Positions 34,551-44,531 are shown, counted from the first letter of the stretch. The stretch is DNA of 64,000 bases from Thermophilibacter gallinarum (GCF_014982725.1 NZ_JADCJZ010000003.1:248001-312000); one strand, 5' to 3'. Program-made: numbers and translations. The notes: a model not told the origin generated them from the letters alone.

Positions 34551-35377
34551 GCGCGCCCCCTTCCGCGCCCGTACACGAACCAGTACGAGACGCCGACGAG
34601 TACCACGCCGCCCACGAGGTTGCCCAGGGTGGCGGCAGTCAGGTTGGAGATGACACCGGAGAGCTCGACGCCCCCCGCGACCACGCCCGTCGCCTGGAGC
34701 ATGAGGGCGTAGGGCAGGAAGAACATGTTGGCGACGCAGTGCTCGAAGCCGGCCGCCATGAAGGCCATGACGGGCAGGAGCGCCGAGAAGAACTTGTCGG
34801 TAACGGAGTTGGCGGAGTGGCCAACCCAGACCGCCAGGCAGACGAGCAGGTTACACAGGACCGCGCGGGAGAAGGCGACGCCCCACCCGAGCGCGACCTT
34901 GCCCTCCGCCACGGCGATCGCAGCCTGACCGAGCGCTCCGCCGTTCGCGGAGGCGACGTCGGCGGCGAGCACGAGCGCCGCGGCGAGCACGCTCCCCAGC
35001 AGGTTGCCGAGAAGGACGACGCCCCAGCTCGCGAGCAGCCTGCCCCAGGAGAACCGGCCGGCGAGCGGGCCCATGACCATGAGGCAGTTCCCCGTGAAGA
35101 GCTCGGCGCCGGCCGCCAGGATCAGGAAGAGGCCCAGCGCGAAGGAGAACCCGCCAAGGAGCTGGGTGGCGGCGAAGGGCAGCGTCGCGTCGGACTTGAC
35201 GACGAGCATGAACGTCGCCCCCATGGAGATGAAGACGCCGGCCAGCACGGAGAGCACCAGGGCGCTCACGACGTCGGTGCCCGCCTTCGTCTCGGCGACG
35301 CGCTCGTTCTTGAGCTCCATCGACGCCGGCGTCATCGCCCCGCTGTAGGACGAGGACGGCTTCTCGGTAACCCTCAT
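34547..35377 (-). CDS. Formate/nitrite-family channel (FocA-like)
   Basis: A 276-residue FNT protein with six membrane helices. [16 protein letters not shown] and the pore histidine region [16 protein letters not shown] are family signatures. It passes formate (or nitrite) across the membrane. It is placed between folD and folE in an operon that begins with formate-THF ligase, which makes formate the likely substrate. Overlaps folD as ATGA and folE as GTGA. Confidence 0.92.
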   Translation of the reverse strand: MRVTEKPSSSYSGAMTPASMELKNERVAETKAGTDVVSALVLSVLAGVFISMGATFMLVVKSDATLPFAATQLLGGFSFALGLFLILAAGAELFTGNCLMVMGPLAGRFSWGRLLASWGVVLLGNLLGSVLAAALVLAADVASANGGALGQAAIAVAEGKVALGWGVAFSRAVLCNLLVCLAVWVGHSANSVTDKFFSALLPVMAFMAAGFEHCVANMFFLPYALMLQATGVVAGGVELSGVISNLTAATLGNLVGGVVLVGVSYWFVYGRGRGRA

Positions 35378-36228
35378 CGGCAGCTCCTCTCGGCGGCCTC
35401 GACGACGTGCTTGGCAAGGACCGCGGTGGTGACGGAGCCCACCCCTCCCGGGACGGGCGTGATGGCGTCGACGACGCCGCTGACGGCGTCATAGTCTACG
35501 TCACCGACGAGGCGCGCGCTCCGCTCGTCCCAGTTGATGCCGACATCGACCACGACCTGGCCCTCGCGCACCGACTCGCGTCCGACGATGCCCGGACGGC
35601 CCGCCGCGACGACGAGGACGTCCGCCTGCCGGCAGACGGAGGCCAGGTCGCGGGTTCTCGAGTGGCACATGGTGACGGTCGCGTCGCGAGCCTGGAGCAT
35701 GAGCGAGACGGGGCGCCCGATCACGAGGGAGCGCCCGACGACCGTGACGCGGGCCCCGGCGAGGGGCACATCGTAGTGGTCGAGAATCTCGAGGACGGCC
35801 GCGGCCGTGCACGGCGGGAAGCCGACGGGACGGCCTGAGAAGACGCCGGCGAGCGACGCGTCGGTCGCGCAGTCGACGTCCTTCTCGGGCGCGAGGGCGG
35901 CGCAGGCGGCGGCCTCGTCCAGAGTCGGCGGAAGCGGGCGGAGCATGAGGCAGCCGTGGACGGAGCCGTCCCGGTTGACGCGGTCGATCACGGCGAGAAG
36001 GTCATCCTGCCCGCAGTCTGCCGGAAGCGTGACCCGACGCACGTCTATGCCGACGCGCTCGCAGCGCTTCAGCGCGCCCCGCTCGTAGGCGAGGTCGTCC
36101 TCACGCTCGCCGACGCGCACGATCGCGAGCGTCGGGACGAGTCCGCGCTCGGCGAGAGGGACGACGCGCGCGGCGAGCCTCTCGGTGAGCGCGGCGGCGA
36201 CGGGCGCACCGCGCAGCTCGACGGCCAT
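35374..36228 (-). CDS. folD: Methylenetetrahydrofolate dehydrogenase/cyclohydrolase
   Basis: A 284-residue FolD that interconverts methylene-, methenyl- and formyl-THF with NADP. GCLMLRPLPPTLDE corresponds to the substrate loop (family QLPLP motif, here RPLPP), VTVVGRSLVIGRPVSLML is the cofactor site, and the C terminus has TPVPGGVGSVTTAVL (family TPGGVGPMT). The catalytic YxxxK is present as YERGALK near residue 52. ATG at 36228 overlaps the fchA stop by one base. Confidence 0.93.
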   Translation of the reverse strand: MAVELRGAPVAAALTERLAARVVPLAERGLVPTLAIVRVGEREDDLAYERGALKRCERVGIDVRRVTLPADCGQDDLLAVIDRVNRDGSVHGCLMLRPLPPTLDEAAACAALAPEKDVDCATDASLAGVFSGRPVGFPPCTAAAVLEILDHYDVPLAGARVTVVGRSLVIGRPVSLMLQARDATVTMCHSRTRDLASVCRQADVLVVAAGRPGIVGRESVREGQVVVDVGINWDERSARLVGDVDYDAVSGVVDAITPVPGGVGSVTTAVLAKHVVEAAERSCR

Positions 36229-36863
36229 CAGCGAACCGACCTCCCCGCCAGTCGACGGGCGAGCGCGCGGGCCCGCGGGACGAACTCGTCGAGCATCTCG
36301 TCGCACGCGGCCTCGATGCTCGCGACGGTGTCGTCCCCGGGGAGAGACGAGGTGTTGACGAAGACGTTGACGCTCGCGGCCTGGAGGGCGGCGGCGGCGA
36401 GCAGGGCACCGCAGGCCACGTCGGAGGCGAGCAGGCGCGAGCATCTCTCGGACATCTCCTCGAGAAGCACGATCGCGCGGCAGCACTCCCCCATCATGGC
36501 GAGGGGGGCCATGCAGGCGCCCTTCGTCGCCCTCACGACCGCGTCCGCGCGGGAGGGGTCCTCGCGCGGGAGCGCGTAGGCATCGAGAAGGGGCAAGAAG
36601 CCCTCGGCGTCGTCGTCGACGAGCGCCAGGAGCCGGAACCGGACATCCTCGGTCTCCTCCATGATCTGGGAGACCTCTTGCTCGACGTCGGCGAAGCGCG
36701 GCTTTCCGACCGTCAGGGCGCCCGCCATGGAGCAGAGCGCCGCGGCGAGGGAGCCCACGAGCGCAGCAGCACCGCCGCCGCCGGGCACGCCCTCCTCCGA
36801 GGCGAGTCTGTCACCGAACTCCTCGCAGCTCAGCTCCGTGAGCCTCTTCTTCGTGGGTGCCAC
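36228..36863 (-). CDS. fchA: Formimidoyltetrahydrofolate cyclodeaminase-family protein (methenyl-THF cyclohydrolase)
   Basis: A 211-residue helical protein of the FTCD/FchA family, with GVPGGGGAAALVGSLAAALCSM near residue 25. In acetogens FchA hydrolyses methenyl-THF next to Fhs and FolD, and the same neighbours are present here. GTG start at 36863, 9 bp after the fhs stop; no strong ribosome binding site, so it is probably coupled. Confidence 0.9.
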   Translation of the reverse strand: MAPTKKRLTELSCEEFGDRLASEEGVPGGGGAAALVGSLAAALCSMAGALTVGKPRFADVEQEVSQIMEETEDVRFRLLALVDDDAEGFLPLLDAYALPREDPSRADAVVRATKGACMAPLAMMGECCRAIVLLEEMSERCSRLLASDVACGALLAAAALQAASVNVFVNTSSLPGDDTVASIEAACDEMLDEFVPRARALARRLAGRSVR

Positions 36864-36872
36864 GGGCGGGCC

Positions 36873-38546
36873 CTAGAACAGGCCGACGATGCGTCCGTCG
36901 GACGTGACGTCGATCTTCTCGGCGGCGGGCACCTTCGGCAGACCCGGCATCGTCATGATGTCGCCGGTGAGGGCGACGATGAAGCCGGCGCCGGCGGACA
37001 CCTTGAGGTTGCGGACCGTGATGCGGAAGCCGCGCGGGGCGCCGAGCTTGGTCTGGTCGTCCGAGAACGAGTACTGCGTCTTCGCCACACAGATGGGCAG
37101 GTTGCCAAAGCCCTGCTCCTCGAGCTGCTTCAGCTGCTTTGCCGCCGCACTCGTGAAGTCGACGCCGTCGGCATGGTAGACCTTGGTCGCGATGGCGGTG
37201 AGCTTGTCCACGATCGTGTCGTCCACGTCGTAGGCGAAGCGGAAGTCGCTCGGCTGCTCGCAGAGGCGCACGACCTCCTCGGCGAGCGCGCACCCGCCCT
37301 CGCCGCCCTTGGCCCAGACCTCGGAGAGCGCGACGTTGACGCCGAGCTCGTTGCACTTGCGCTTGACGAGCGCGAGCTCCGCGGCGGTGTCCGTGGGGAA
37401 CGCGTTGATGGCGACGACGACCGGGAGACCCCAGACGTCGCGGATGTTGGAGACGTGCTGGAGCAGGTTGGGCATGCCGGCCTCGAGCGCCTCGAGGTTC
37501 TCGGTGCCCAGGTCGGCCTTCGCGACCCCCCCGTTGTACTTGAGCGCCCGCACGGTGGCGACCAGCACGACGGCACTCGGCTTGAGGCCGGCGTAGCGGC
37601 ACTTGATGTCGAGGAACTTCTCGGCGCCGAGGTCGGCGCCGAAGCCTGCCTCGGTGACCACGTAGTCGGCGAGCTTGAGTGCCGTGGTGGTTGCCTCGAC
37701 GGAGTTGCAGCCGTGGGCGATGTTGGCGAAGGGGCCACCGTGGACGAAGGCGGGGTTGCCCTCGAGCGTCTGGACGAGGTTGGGCTTGATGGCATCCTTG
37801 AGCAGGGCCGTCATGGCACCCTCGGCGTGGATGTCGGCCACGGTCACCGGCTTGCGGTCATAGGTGTAGGCGATGACCATGCGGGCGAGGCGGGCCTTCA
37901 GGTCCATGAGGTCGGTGGCCAGGCAGAAGACCGCCATGACCTCGGAGGCGACGGTGATGTCGAAGCCGTCCTGGCGCGGCATGCCGTCGGCGATGCCGCC
38001 GAGGCCGTCCACGACGTTGCGGAGCTGACGGTCGTTCATGTCGACGCAGCGCTTCCACACGATGCGGCGCGGGTCGATGCCGAGGGCGTTGCCCTGCTTG
38101 ATGTGGTTGTCGAGCATGGCGGCGCAGAGGTTGTTGGCGGCACCGATGGCGTGGAAGTCCCCGGTGAAGTGGAGGTTGATGTCCTCCATGGGGACGACCT
38201 GTGCGTAGCCGCCGCCCGCCGCGCCGCCCTTGATACCGAACACGGGGCCGAGCGAGGGCTCGCGAAGGGCGAGCATCGTCTGGTGGCCGAGGCGGTTCAT
38301 GGCGTCGGCGAGGCCGATCGAGGTGGTGGTCTTCCCCTCGCCGGCGGGCGTGGGGTTGATGGCGGTCACGAGGACGAGCCTGCCCTTGCGCGGGCGGTCC
38401 GCGAGCGAGTGGATGTCCACCTTCGCCTTGGTGTAGCCGTACGGCTCGATCATGTCCTCGGAGAGGCCGGCCTTGGCGGCGACCTCCGAGATGGGAAGCA
38501 TCCGAGCCTCCTGGGCGATCTCGATGTCAGACTTGTACGCGGCCAT
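36873..38546 (-). CDS. fhs: Formate-tetrahydrofolate ligase
   Basis: A 557-residue enzyme that activates formate with ATP onto THF. The P-loop-like [17 protein letters not shown] starts near residue 63 and [20 protein letters not shown] lies near residue 128, both diagnostic. Length matches the family (about 555). ATG at 38546 follows GAGGGGGAG. First gene of the unit fhs-fchA-folD-formate channel-folE. Confidence 0.97.
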   Translation of the reverse strand: MAAYKSDIEIAQEARMLPISEVAAKAGLSEDMIEPYGYTKAKVDIHSLADRPRKGRLVLVTAINPTPAGEGKTTTSIGLADAMNRLGHQTMLALREPSLGPVFGIKGGAAGGGYAQVVPMEDINLHFTGDFHAIGAANNLCAAMLDNHIKQGNALGIDPRRIVWKRCVDMNDRQLRNVVDGLGGIADGMPRQDGFDITVASEVMAVFCLATDLMDLKARLARMVIAYTYDRKPVTVADIHAEGAMTALLKDAIKPNLVQTLEGNPAFVHGGPFANIAHGCNSVEATTTALKLADYVVTEAGFGADLGAEKFLDIKCRYAGLKPSAVVLVATVRALKYNGGVAKADLGTENLEALEAGMPNLLQHVSNIRDVWGLPVVVAINAFPTDTAAELALVKRKCNELGVNVALSEVWAKGGEGGCALAEEVVRLCEQPSDFRFAYDVDDTIVDKLTAIATKVYHADGVDFTSAAAKQLKQLEEQGFGNLPICVAKTQYSFSDDQTKLGAPRGFRITVRNLKVSAGAGFIVALTGDIMTMPGLPKVPAAEKIDVTSDGRIVGLF

Positions 38547-38627
38547 CTCTCCCCCTCGCGTCGGTTGAACGGGTCTCTGCCCGCACCCTACTATACCGCG
38601 CCGCTCGCCGCGACACCTCGCGGCGGC

Positions 38628-39707
38628 CTAGCGCACCGAGAAGCGCCAGACGATCGTGGAGGAATACGGGCGGCCGGGCTCGCAGACGGGGGTCTCCCAC
38701 TCCGCGTGATGCACGTTGTCCGGGTAGAACTCCGGCTCGAACGCGAAGCCGTCGCGCGGGCCGTAGACGGCCCCGTCCTTCACCCCGGCGGCGTCCTCGA
38801 GCCAGTTGCCCGTGTAGAGGTGCGCGCCCGGGGTGGTTATGGAGACGTCCAGCACACGACCGCTCGCCGGGTCCTCCGCGTGGAGCGCGGGGCGCGGGAT
38901 GGAGAGCGGCTCGTAGCCATACACGCAGAAGCAGTGGTCGTATCCGCGCGCGCGGCAGAGCTGCTCGCAGTCCTCCTCGATGTCGGCGCCGAGCGCCTTG
39001 GGGGAGCCGAAGTCGAAGGGCGTGCCCGCGACGGGTCTGACCTCCCCCTCGGAGACCGAGTCCTCGCGAACCGGAAGGAAGGAGCCGGCGTCGATGGAGA
39101 CGACCTGGGAGAGCACGTCGCCCGCAGCGTGGCCCGCGAGGTTGAAGTAGGCGTGGTTGGTCATGTTGACGTAGGTCGGGGCGTCCGACTCGCACCCGAG
39201 GTCGAGCCTCAGCACCGCGGCGCCCCGCTCGTCGCTCGAGAGCGTGTAGACTGCCGTGAGCTCGCGGTTGCCCGGGAGCCCCAGCTCCCCGTCGGACAGC
39301 TCGCAGGAGAAGGAGACCGAGCAGGCGTCCTCGTCGACGCTCGCGCGCCACAGTCGCTTGTGGAGGCCCCTCTCGAGGTCGGAGTGCAGGTTGTTGGCGA
39401 GCCCGGGACCGTCGTTGCCGGGCAGGTGGTAGACCTTCTCGCCGAGGGGCACCTCGGCACGGTCGGTGCGGTTGGCTACGGGGCCGATCACGCCGCCGTA
39501 GCAGGCGCCGTTGACGCCCGCGTAGCCGCTCACGTCGGCGTAGCCGAGCACGACGTCGGCGGGCTCGCCCGCCCTGTCGGGAACCTCGACGCCCAGGAGC
39601 GTGGCACCGAAGTCGCTCACGCGCACGCGCGCGCCGCCGCACGAGAGGGTGTAGGCATGCGCCTCCTCGCCCGAAGGCGCCACTCCAAACTCTGAAACCT
39701 CGACCAT
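38628..39707 (-). CDS. galM: Aldose 1-epimerase (galactose mutarotase)
   Basis: A 359-residue mutarotase. SDFGATLLGVEVPD, GPVANRTDRAE, the catalytic-His strand MTNHAYFNLAGH and the C-terminal FEPEFYPDN with the catalytic Glu are as in GalM. It converts beta-galactose to alpha-galactose for the Leloir pathway. Two adjacent ATGs exist (39710 and 39707); the second has better spacing to AAGGGAG. Divergent from the LacI-type regulator with a TGTTAACGTACA site between them. Confidence 0.9.
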   Translation of the reverse strand: MVEVSEFGVAPSGEEAHAYTLSCGGARVRVSDFGATLLGVEVPDRAGEPADVVLGYADVSGYAGVNGACYGGVIGPVANRTDRAEVPLGEKVYHLPGNDGPGLANNLHSDLERGLHKRLWRASVDEDACSVSFSCELSDGELGLPGNRELTAVYTLSSDERGAAVLRLDLGCESDAPTYVNMTNHAYFNLAGHAAGDVLSQVVSIDAGSFLPVREDSVSEGEVRPVAGTPFDFGSPKALGADIEEDCEQLCRARGYDHCFCVYGYEPLSIPRPALHAEDPASGRVLDVSITTPGAHLYTGNWLEDAAGVKDGAVYGPRDGFAFEPEFYPDNVHHAEWETPVCEPGRPYSSTIVWRFSVR

Positions 39708-39782
39708 CATGCGCTCCCTTCTGTCGCAGACGGGACAGATGGACACCGTTCACCGTCTGGTCGGATACGTCCGCTCTCCAGA

Positions 39783-39794
39783 TGTTAACGTACA
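39783..39794. promoter_or_regulatory. Putative LacI/GalR-family operator (galM/regulator)
   Basis: TGTTAACGTACA is a near-palindrome of the LacI-family type, in the divergent galM/regulator gap. The first 11 bases recur upstream of mglB, supporting one sugar regulon. Confidence 0.6.
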
Positions 39795-39872
39795 CATAGG
39801 CATTTATCGGCGGATTAGCTGTTTTTTCGACGTCGTGTCCCAAACGACGTGCGAACGGTTGGAGGTGGGGCG

Positions 39873-40901
39873 ATGACCGCAGGGCCCATGGGATTCCAGC
39901 CCTCCCCCCGCCCCGTCTCCATGGCCGAGGTGGCGCGCGCGGCAGGCGTCTCCCAGCAGACCGTCTCGCGCGTGGTCAACGGGCAGCCGAACGTGAGCGA
40001 CCGCACCCGCGAGCGCGTGCTCGCGGCCGTCCGCGAGCTCGGGTTCCGCCCCAACTTCGCGGGCAAGTCGCTGAGAAGCGGACGCTACAACTCCCTCGGC
40101 CTGTGCCTCTACAACGTCGACCAGTTCGGCAACCTCGCCACGATCAAGGGCATCCTCAACGCGGCCAGCGACATGGGCTACGCCGTGACGACGATGGAGA
40201 TGGACGACCGCACCCCGCTCTCCCTTGAGGAGGCGTCCCGTCGCATGATGGGCCTGCCCATCGACGCGCTGATCATCAGCATGAGCATCAAGGCCAGCGA
40301 CTTCGAGGCCTTCGAGCCGCAGCCGGGCCTCTCGACGGTCCTGCTCTCCATGTACGACCACCCGCTCTGCACGACGGTGGACTCCGACCAGTACGCCTGC
40401 TCGGAGATCGTCATGGAGCACCTCCTCGAGCGGGGCCACCGCGAGATCCGCTTCGTCGGCGGGCCCTCCTACTCGGTCGACTCCGTCTTTCGCGAGAAGG
40501 GCTGGCGCGACGCGCTCGAACGCCGCGGCCTGCGCGTCGTCGAGCCCGAGCGCGGGGACTGGACCGCCTCAGCCGGCTACGAGGCTGGCGCACGGCTCGC
40601 GAACGACCGTGACGCGACGGCCATCTACGTCGCCAACGACCAGATGGCCGTCGGGGTGATCTCGGCGCTCCAGGACGCCGGGCTGCGCGTCCCGGAGGAC
40701 GTGAGCGTCGTCGGCGTGGACGACTCCCTCAGCCGCACGCTGCCCCACGTGTGGCTCACCACGGTCCAGTTTGACCTCCTCGCACGCGGCCGCACGGCCG
40801 TCGAGCACGCCCTGCTGGGATCGGCCCCCGGATACCGCCCGGTTGCCATACGCATTCGACCGAAGCTCGTCGAGCGCTCGAGCGTGGTCGACCTGCGCTA
40901 A
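39873..40901 (+). CDS. LacI/GalR-family transcriptional regulator
   Basis: A 342-residue repressor. The helix-turn-helix MAEVARAAGVSQQTVSRVVNG lies at residues 17-37, then a hinge and a periplasmic-binding-like sensor domain with AIYVANDQMAVGVISAL and VSVVGVDDS. It probably controls galM and mglBAC in response to galactose or a galactoside. ATG at 39873 with GGAGGTGGGG upstream; a GTG-led extension has none. Confidence 0.92.
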   Translation: MTAGPMGFQPSPRPVSMAEVARAAGVSQQTVSRVVNGQPNVSDRTRERVLAAVRELGFRPNFAGKSLRSGRYNSLGLCLYNVDQFGNLATIKGILNAASDMGYAVTTMEMDDRTPLSLEEASRRMMGLPIDALIISMSIKASDFEAFEPQPGLSTVLLSMYDHPLCTTVDSDQYACSEIVMEHLLERGHREIRFVGGPSYSVDSVFREKGWRDALERRGLRVVEPERGDWTASAGYEAGARLANDRDATAIYVANDQMAVGVISALQDAGLRVPEDVSVVGVDDSLSRTLPHVWLTTVQFDLLARGRTAVEHALLGSAPGYRPVAIRIRPKLVERSSVVDLR

Positions 40902-40940
40902 GTGCACCGCGCACCGTCTCCGGCGGCCCCGCTGCGTCAG

Positions 40941-41167
40941 CTGCTTAGAAATCCGGGGTAGTTGTAGCTTGCGGCGCTCTGACTGCTTAGGGATTAGGGG
41001 TAGTTGTAGGTCGCGCGCCGGCGAGAAGTACTTCTCGCCGGCAAACCCCAGTTGCGAGCGAATCCATAGGCCTTCTCGCTGCCGCATGACGTCCACGAAG
41101 GTGCAACCACCCCGAATCCTTAAGCACGAAGCCTCGCACAACCTGCAACCACCCGCTTTTCTTAAGC
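40941..41167. repeat. Repeat family A, cluster 3
   Basis: Two forward units (40941-40969 and 40983-41011, 42 bp apart), a core with a perfect GGCGAGAAG/CTTCTCGCC palindrome and AACCCCAGTT, then two reverse units (41100-41125 and 41140-41167, 40 bp apart). It occupies most of the 384-bp gap between the convergent regulator and mglC genes, which holds no gene. Confidence 0.82.
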
Positions 41168-41225
41168 GGGGCGGGCACCGCTCATATGGACTGAGAAGGA
41201 CGACCACCCAGAGAATCCCCCCGCA

Positions 41226-41259
41226 TGAGAAAGCCCGCCCGGGCAAGACCCGGGCGGGC
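41226..41259 (-). terminator. mgl operon terminator
   Basis: GCCCGCCCGGG (41233-41243) pairs perfectly with CCCGGGCGGGC (41249-41259) around a 5-nt loop. On the minus strand it is followed by TTTCTC. It lies 27 bp past mglC. Confidence 0.88.
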
Positions 41260-41285
41260 AACGAAGCGCAGCTCAGAAGCTTGTG

Positions 41286-42932
41286 TCACTTCTTCTGGAT
41301 GTACTTCAGGCAGTCGAGCGTGACGGCGAGCAGGATGATGATGCCGGAGAAGACGAACTGGAGGTTCGTGTCGACACCGAGGATCGTGAGCGAGTAGGTC
41401 AGCGCGGTGAAGATGAGCACGCCGATCGTGACGCCCGAGATCTTGCCGATACCGCCGGTGAAGGAGACGCCGCCGACGACGCAGGCCGCGATGGCGTCGG
41501 TCTCCCAGCCCTGGCCGTAGGCCGCGGAACCGGAGCCGGTCATGCGCATGCACTCGAGCCAGGAGCCGAAGCCGTAGAGGACGCCGGCGAGCATGAAGGT
41601 GCCGAGCATGACCCAGAAGACGTTGATGCCGGAGACGGCAGCGGCCTCCTGGTTGCCGCCGACCGCGTACATGTTCTTGCCGAACGTGGTCTTGTTCCAG
41701 ATGAACCAGACGATGGCGATGGCAGCAACGGCCCACAAGATGATCGTCGGGAAGTCGCCGATCTTCGGGATCATCATGCTGGGAATCGAGGGCTCGATGG
41801 AGCCGAAGGAGACGCCCTTGGTGGCATAGGTGAGCAGGCCGAAGATGATCAGCATGTTGGCCATCGTGGAGATGAACCAGTGCATCTTGAACTTTGCCGT
41901 GAAGAATCCGGCGATCGTCGCGAAGAAGGTGCAGAGCACGATGCAGACGACGAGGGCGAGGATGATGCGGCCGACGACCGGAACGCTGGTGAAGTCGAAG
42001 GTGACGCCGAAGACGGTGCCGGTGTTGATGCCCTGGTGCATGATGATCGTCGAGGCGGTCATGCCCATGCCGACCATGCGGCCGATCGAGAGGTCGGTGC
42101 CCGTCTGGAGGATCAGGCCGGCGACGCCGAGGGCGAGGAACATGCGCGGCGAGGCCTGCTGCAGGATGTTGAGCACGTTGTTGACCGTGAGCAGCTGGGT
42201 GCCCTTGACGATCGGTGCCGCGATGCACAGGCCGATGAAGACGGCGAGGATCGCGATGTAGAGGCCGTTGCGCAGCAGGAACTGGCGACGGTCGAAGGTG
42301 TACTGGTAGTTCTCCCAGCGCTGGGCCTGGTTCTCCGCGAAGGTGAACTTGGACATGCGGAGCATGTCGATCAGGTGGTAGCGGTGGATGAAGGCCTCGT
42401 GGCCGCGGTCCTTGATGCGCTGGAGGTCCTTCTCGTACTCGATCTTGGCGTCGAAGCGACGGTTCTTGTAGACGTAGTTCTCGTCCTTGATCTCCGCGTT
42501 GTCGGAGAGCTTGGCCAGGTTGGCCTGGTGCTCCTTCTCGAGCTGGGCAAGGTGCTTGTCATAGTCCTGCTTGGCGACGACCTTCTCGGCCGCGCAGCTC
42601 GCCTTGACGGCGTCGAGGTAGTCCTTGTCGTAGTGCGCGGAGAGGTAGTCGACGGCCTCCTTGATGAGGGCGTCCACCTGGGACTTGTTCTGGCTCTCGA
42701 CGGCCTTGGCCTTGGAGAGGTCCTTCTCGTAGGCGGCGATGGCGCGGTCGCGCTCGTCCTTGGTGAGGATCTTGTCGCGCTTGGCGTCGTCGATGGAGCC
42801 CTCGAGGGCGATGACCTTGTCGGTGCCGTCAACGCGCAGCGCGTCGATCTTCGCCTGGATGGCGCCGACGTGTTCGTCGATCGGCTTGCGCAGGGCCAGC
42901 TCCTCCTCGGGTGTGAGAATTGCGTTTGCCAT
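41286..42932 (-). CDS. mglC: Galactose/methyl-galactoside ABC permease with coiled-coil N-terminal domain
   Basis: A 548-residue protein. The C-terminal 330 residues, from about residue 217, are an MglC/RbsC-type permease with about eight to ten spans, including LQTGTDLSIGRMVGM and YAVGGNQEAAAVSGI. The first 215 residues are charged, helical and heptad-rich (for example KVVAKQDYDKHLAQLEKEHQ) and look like a cytoplasmic coiled coil. E. coli MglC (336 residues) has no such domain. The ATG at 42932 follows AAGGGGG, which overlaps the mglA stop. Confidence 0.92.
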   Translation of the reverse strand: MANAILTPEEELALRKPIDEHVGAIQAKIDALRVDGTDKVIALEGSIDDAKRDKILTKDERDRAIAAYEKDLSKAKAVESQNKSQVDALIKEAVDYLSAHYDKDYLDAVKASCAAEKVVAKQDYDKHLAQLEKEHQANLAKLSDNAEIKDENYVYKNRRFDAKIEYEKDLQRIKDRGHEAFIHRYHLIDMLRMSKFTFAENQAQRWENYQYTFDRRQFLLRNGLYIAILAVFIGLCIAAPIVKGTQLLTVNNVLNILQQASPRMFLALGVAGLILQTGTDLSIGRMVGMGMTASTIIMHQGINTGTVFGVTFDFTSVPVVGRIILALVVCIVLCTFFATIAGFFTAKFKMHWFISTMANMLIIFGLLTYATKGVSFGSIEPSIPSMMIPKIGDFPTIILWAVAAIAIVWFIWNKTTFGKNMYAVGGNQEAAAVSGINVFWVMLGTFMLAGVLYGFGSWLECMRMTGSGSAAYGQGWETDAIAACVVGGVSFTGGIGKISGVTIGVLIFTALTYSLTILGVDTNLQFVFSGIIILLAVTLDCLKYIQKK

Positions 42933-42944
42933 AGGTTGTCCCCC

Positions 42945-44453
42945 TTACAGATACTTGGCGCTGAGGCGCAGAAGCTCTTCCTGGTTCGTCTCCTTGGTGT
43001 TGACGATGCCGGAGAGCCTGCCGTTGGACATGACACCGATGCGGTTGGTGATGCCGAGAATCTCGGGCATCTCGGAGGAGACCACGATGATGGTCTTGCC
43101 CTCCTTGGCCATCTTGATGATGAGCTCGTAGATCTCGTACTTGGCACCGACGTCGATGCCGCGGGTGGGCTCGTCCATCAGGAAGACCTGAGGGGCGCGC
43201 TCGAGCCACTTGCCGAAGATGACCTTCTGCTGGTTGCCGCCGGAGAGCGAGGAGATCAGGTCGTCGGGACCCATGCACTTGGTGTGCATGGTCTTGATCT
43301 CGTCGTTGGTGGCGTTGACCATCTTGGGCTTGGAGAGGGCGACGCCAGACTTGTAGTGGTTCAGGTTGGCGATCGTGGTGTTGAACGTCAGGTCGCCCTT
43401 GAGGAAGAGGCCGTTGGCCTTGCGCTCCTCGGTGATGAGAGCGAAGCCGTAGTCCATGGCCTCCTGGGCGTTGCTGAAGTTCATGAGCTTGTCGCGGAAG
43501 TAGACGCGGCCCGACGCGCGCGTGCGGATGCCGAAGATCGTCTCGAGCAGCTCCGTGCGTCCGGCGCCGACGAGGCCGTAGAGGCCGAAGATCTCGCCCT
43601 TGCGCACGTCGAACGTGATGTCAGAGAGGTTGGGAGCGTACTTCGTGGAGAGGTGCTGGATGGAGAGGATGGGCTCTCCGGGCGTGTTGTCCACGGGCGG
43701 GAAGCGGTTGTCGAGCGAACGGCCGACCATGGCGGCGATCAGCTCGTTCATGTTCGTGTCCTCGATGCGCTTGGTCATGACGAGCTCGCCGTCGCGCAGG
43801 ACCGAGACGTCGTCGCAGATCTCGAAGATCTCGTCCATCTTGTGGGAGATGTAGATCAGCGAAATGCCCTGCTCCTTGAGCATGCGCATCATCGCGAAGA
43901 GCTTCTCGACCTCCTGCGTCATGAGCGACGAGGTGGGCTCGTCCAGGACGATGACCTGGGCGTTGTAGGAGATGGCCTTCGCGATCTCGCACATCTGGCG
44001 CTGGGAGACCGACATGTTGCGCATCGGCGTGTTGAGGTTGACCGTGAGGCCGAGTTTGCGGAAGAGGTCCGCGGCCTCCTTGCGCATGCGGCCCTCGTCG
44101 ATTACGCCGAGGGCGTTCGTCGGGTAGCGGCCGAGGAACAGGTTGTCCTTGACGTTGCGGTCGAGGCACTGGTTGAGCTCCTGGTGCACCATCGCGATGC
44201 CGTTTTCAAGGGCATCCTTGGGGCCGGAGAAGGCGACCTCCTTGCCGTTGAGCAGGATCGTGCCCTCGTCCTTCTGGTAGGTGCCGAACAGGCAGTTCAT
44301 CATCGTGGACTTGCCGGCGCCGTTCTCGCCCATCAGGCCCATGACCGTGCCACGACGGACGTTGAGGTTGATGTGGTTGAGAACCCGGTTGCGCCCGAAC
44401 GACTTGCTCATGCCCTGAATCGACAGGATGATGTCATCTTGCTTGTCAGCCAA
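42945..44453 (-). CDS. mglA: Galactose/methyl-galactoside ABC transporter ATPase
   Basis: About 502 residues with two ABC domains. The first has Walker A GENGAGKST near residue 44 and Walker B VIVLDEPTS. The second has the degenerate loop GLVGAGRTE but an intact LSGGNQQKV signature and FLMDEPTRGID, as usual for monosaccharide importers. I favour a TTG start at 44453, 8 bp after AAGGGG; a GTG at 44462 overlaps that site. Confidence 0.93.
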   Translation of the reverse strand: MADKQDDIILSIQGMSKSFGRNRVLNHINLNVRRGTVMGLMGENGAGKSTMMNCLFGTYQKDEGTILLNGKEVAFSGPKDALENGIAMVHQELNQCLDRNVKDNLFLGRYPTNALGVIDEGRMRKEAADLFRKLGLTVNLNTPMRNMSVSQRQMCEIAKAISYNAQVIVLDEPTSSLMTQEVEKLFAMMRMLKEQGISLIYISHKMDEIFEICDDVSVLRDGELVMTKRIEDTNMNELIAAMVGRSLDNRFPPVDNTPGEPILSIQHLSTKYAPNLSDITFDVRKGEIFGLYGLVGAGRTELLETIFGIRTRASGRVYFRDKLMNFSNAQEAMDYGFALITEERKANGLFLKGDLTFNTTIANLNHYKSGVALSKPKMVNATNDEIKTMHTKCMGPDDLISSLSGGNQQKVIFGKWLERAPQVFLMDEPTRGIDVGAKYEIYELIIKMAKEGKTIIVVSSEMPEILGITNRIGVMSNGRLSGIVNTKETNQEELLRLSAKYL

Positions 44454-44531
44454 TAGTTTCACCCCTTACGTAATTCGTGGCGCCGTGGCGCCTCCGGAAT
44501 GCATCCGCCGAACCGGTGCCCAAAGACGTGC

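Noticed and set aside
38547-38627. THF riboswitch before fhs
   Set aside because: The gap is only 81 bp, already holds a TATAGT box, and shows none of the conserved THF aptamer sequence.
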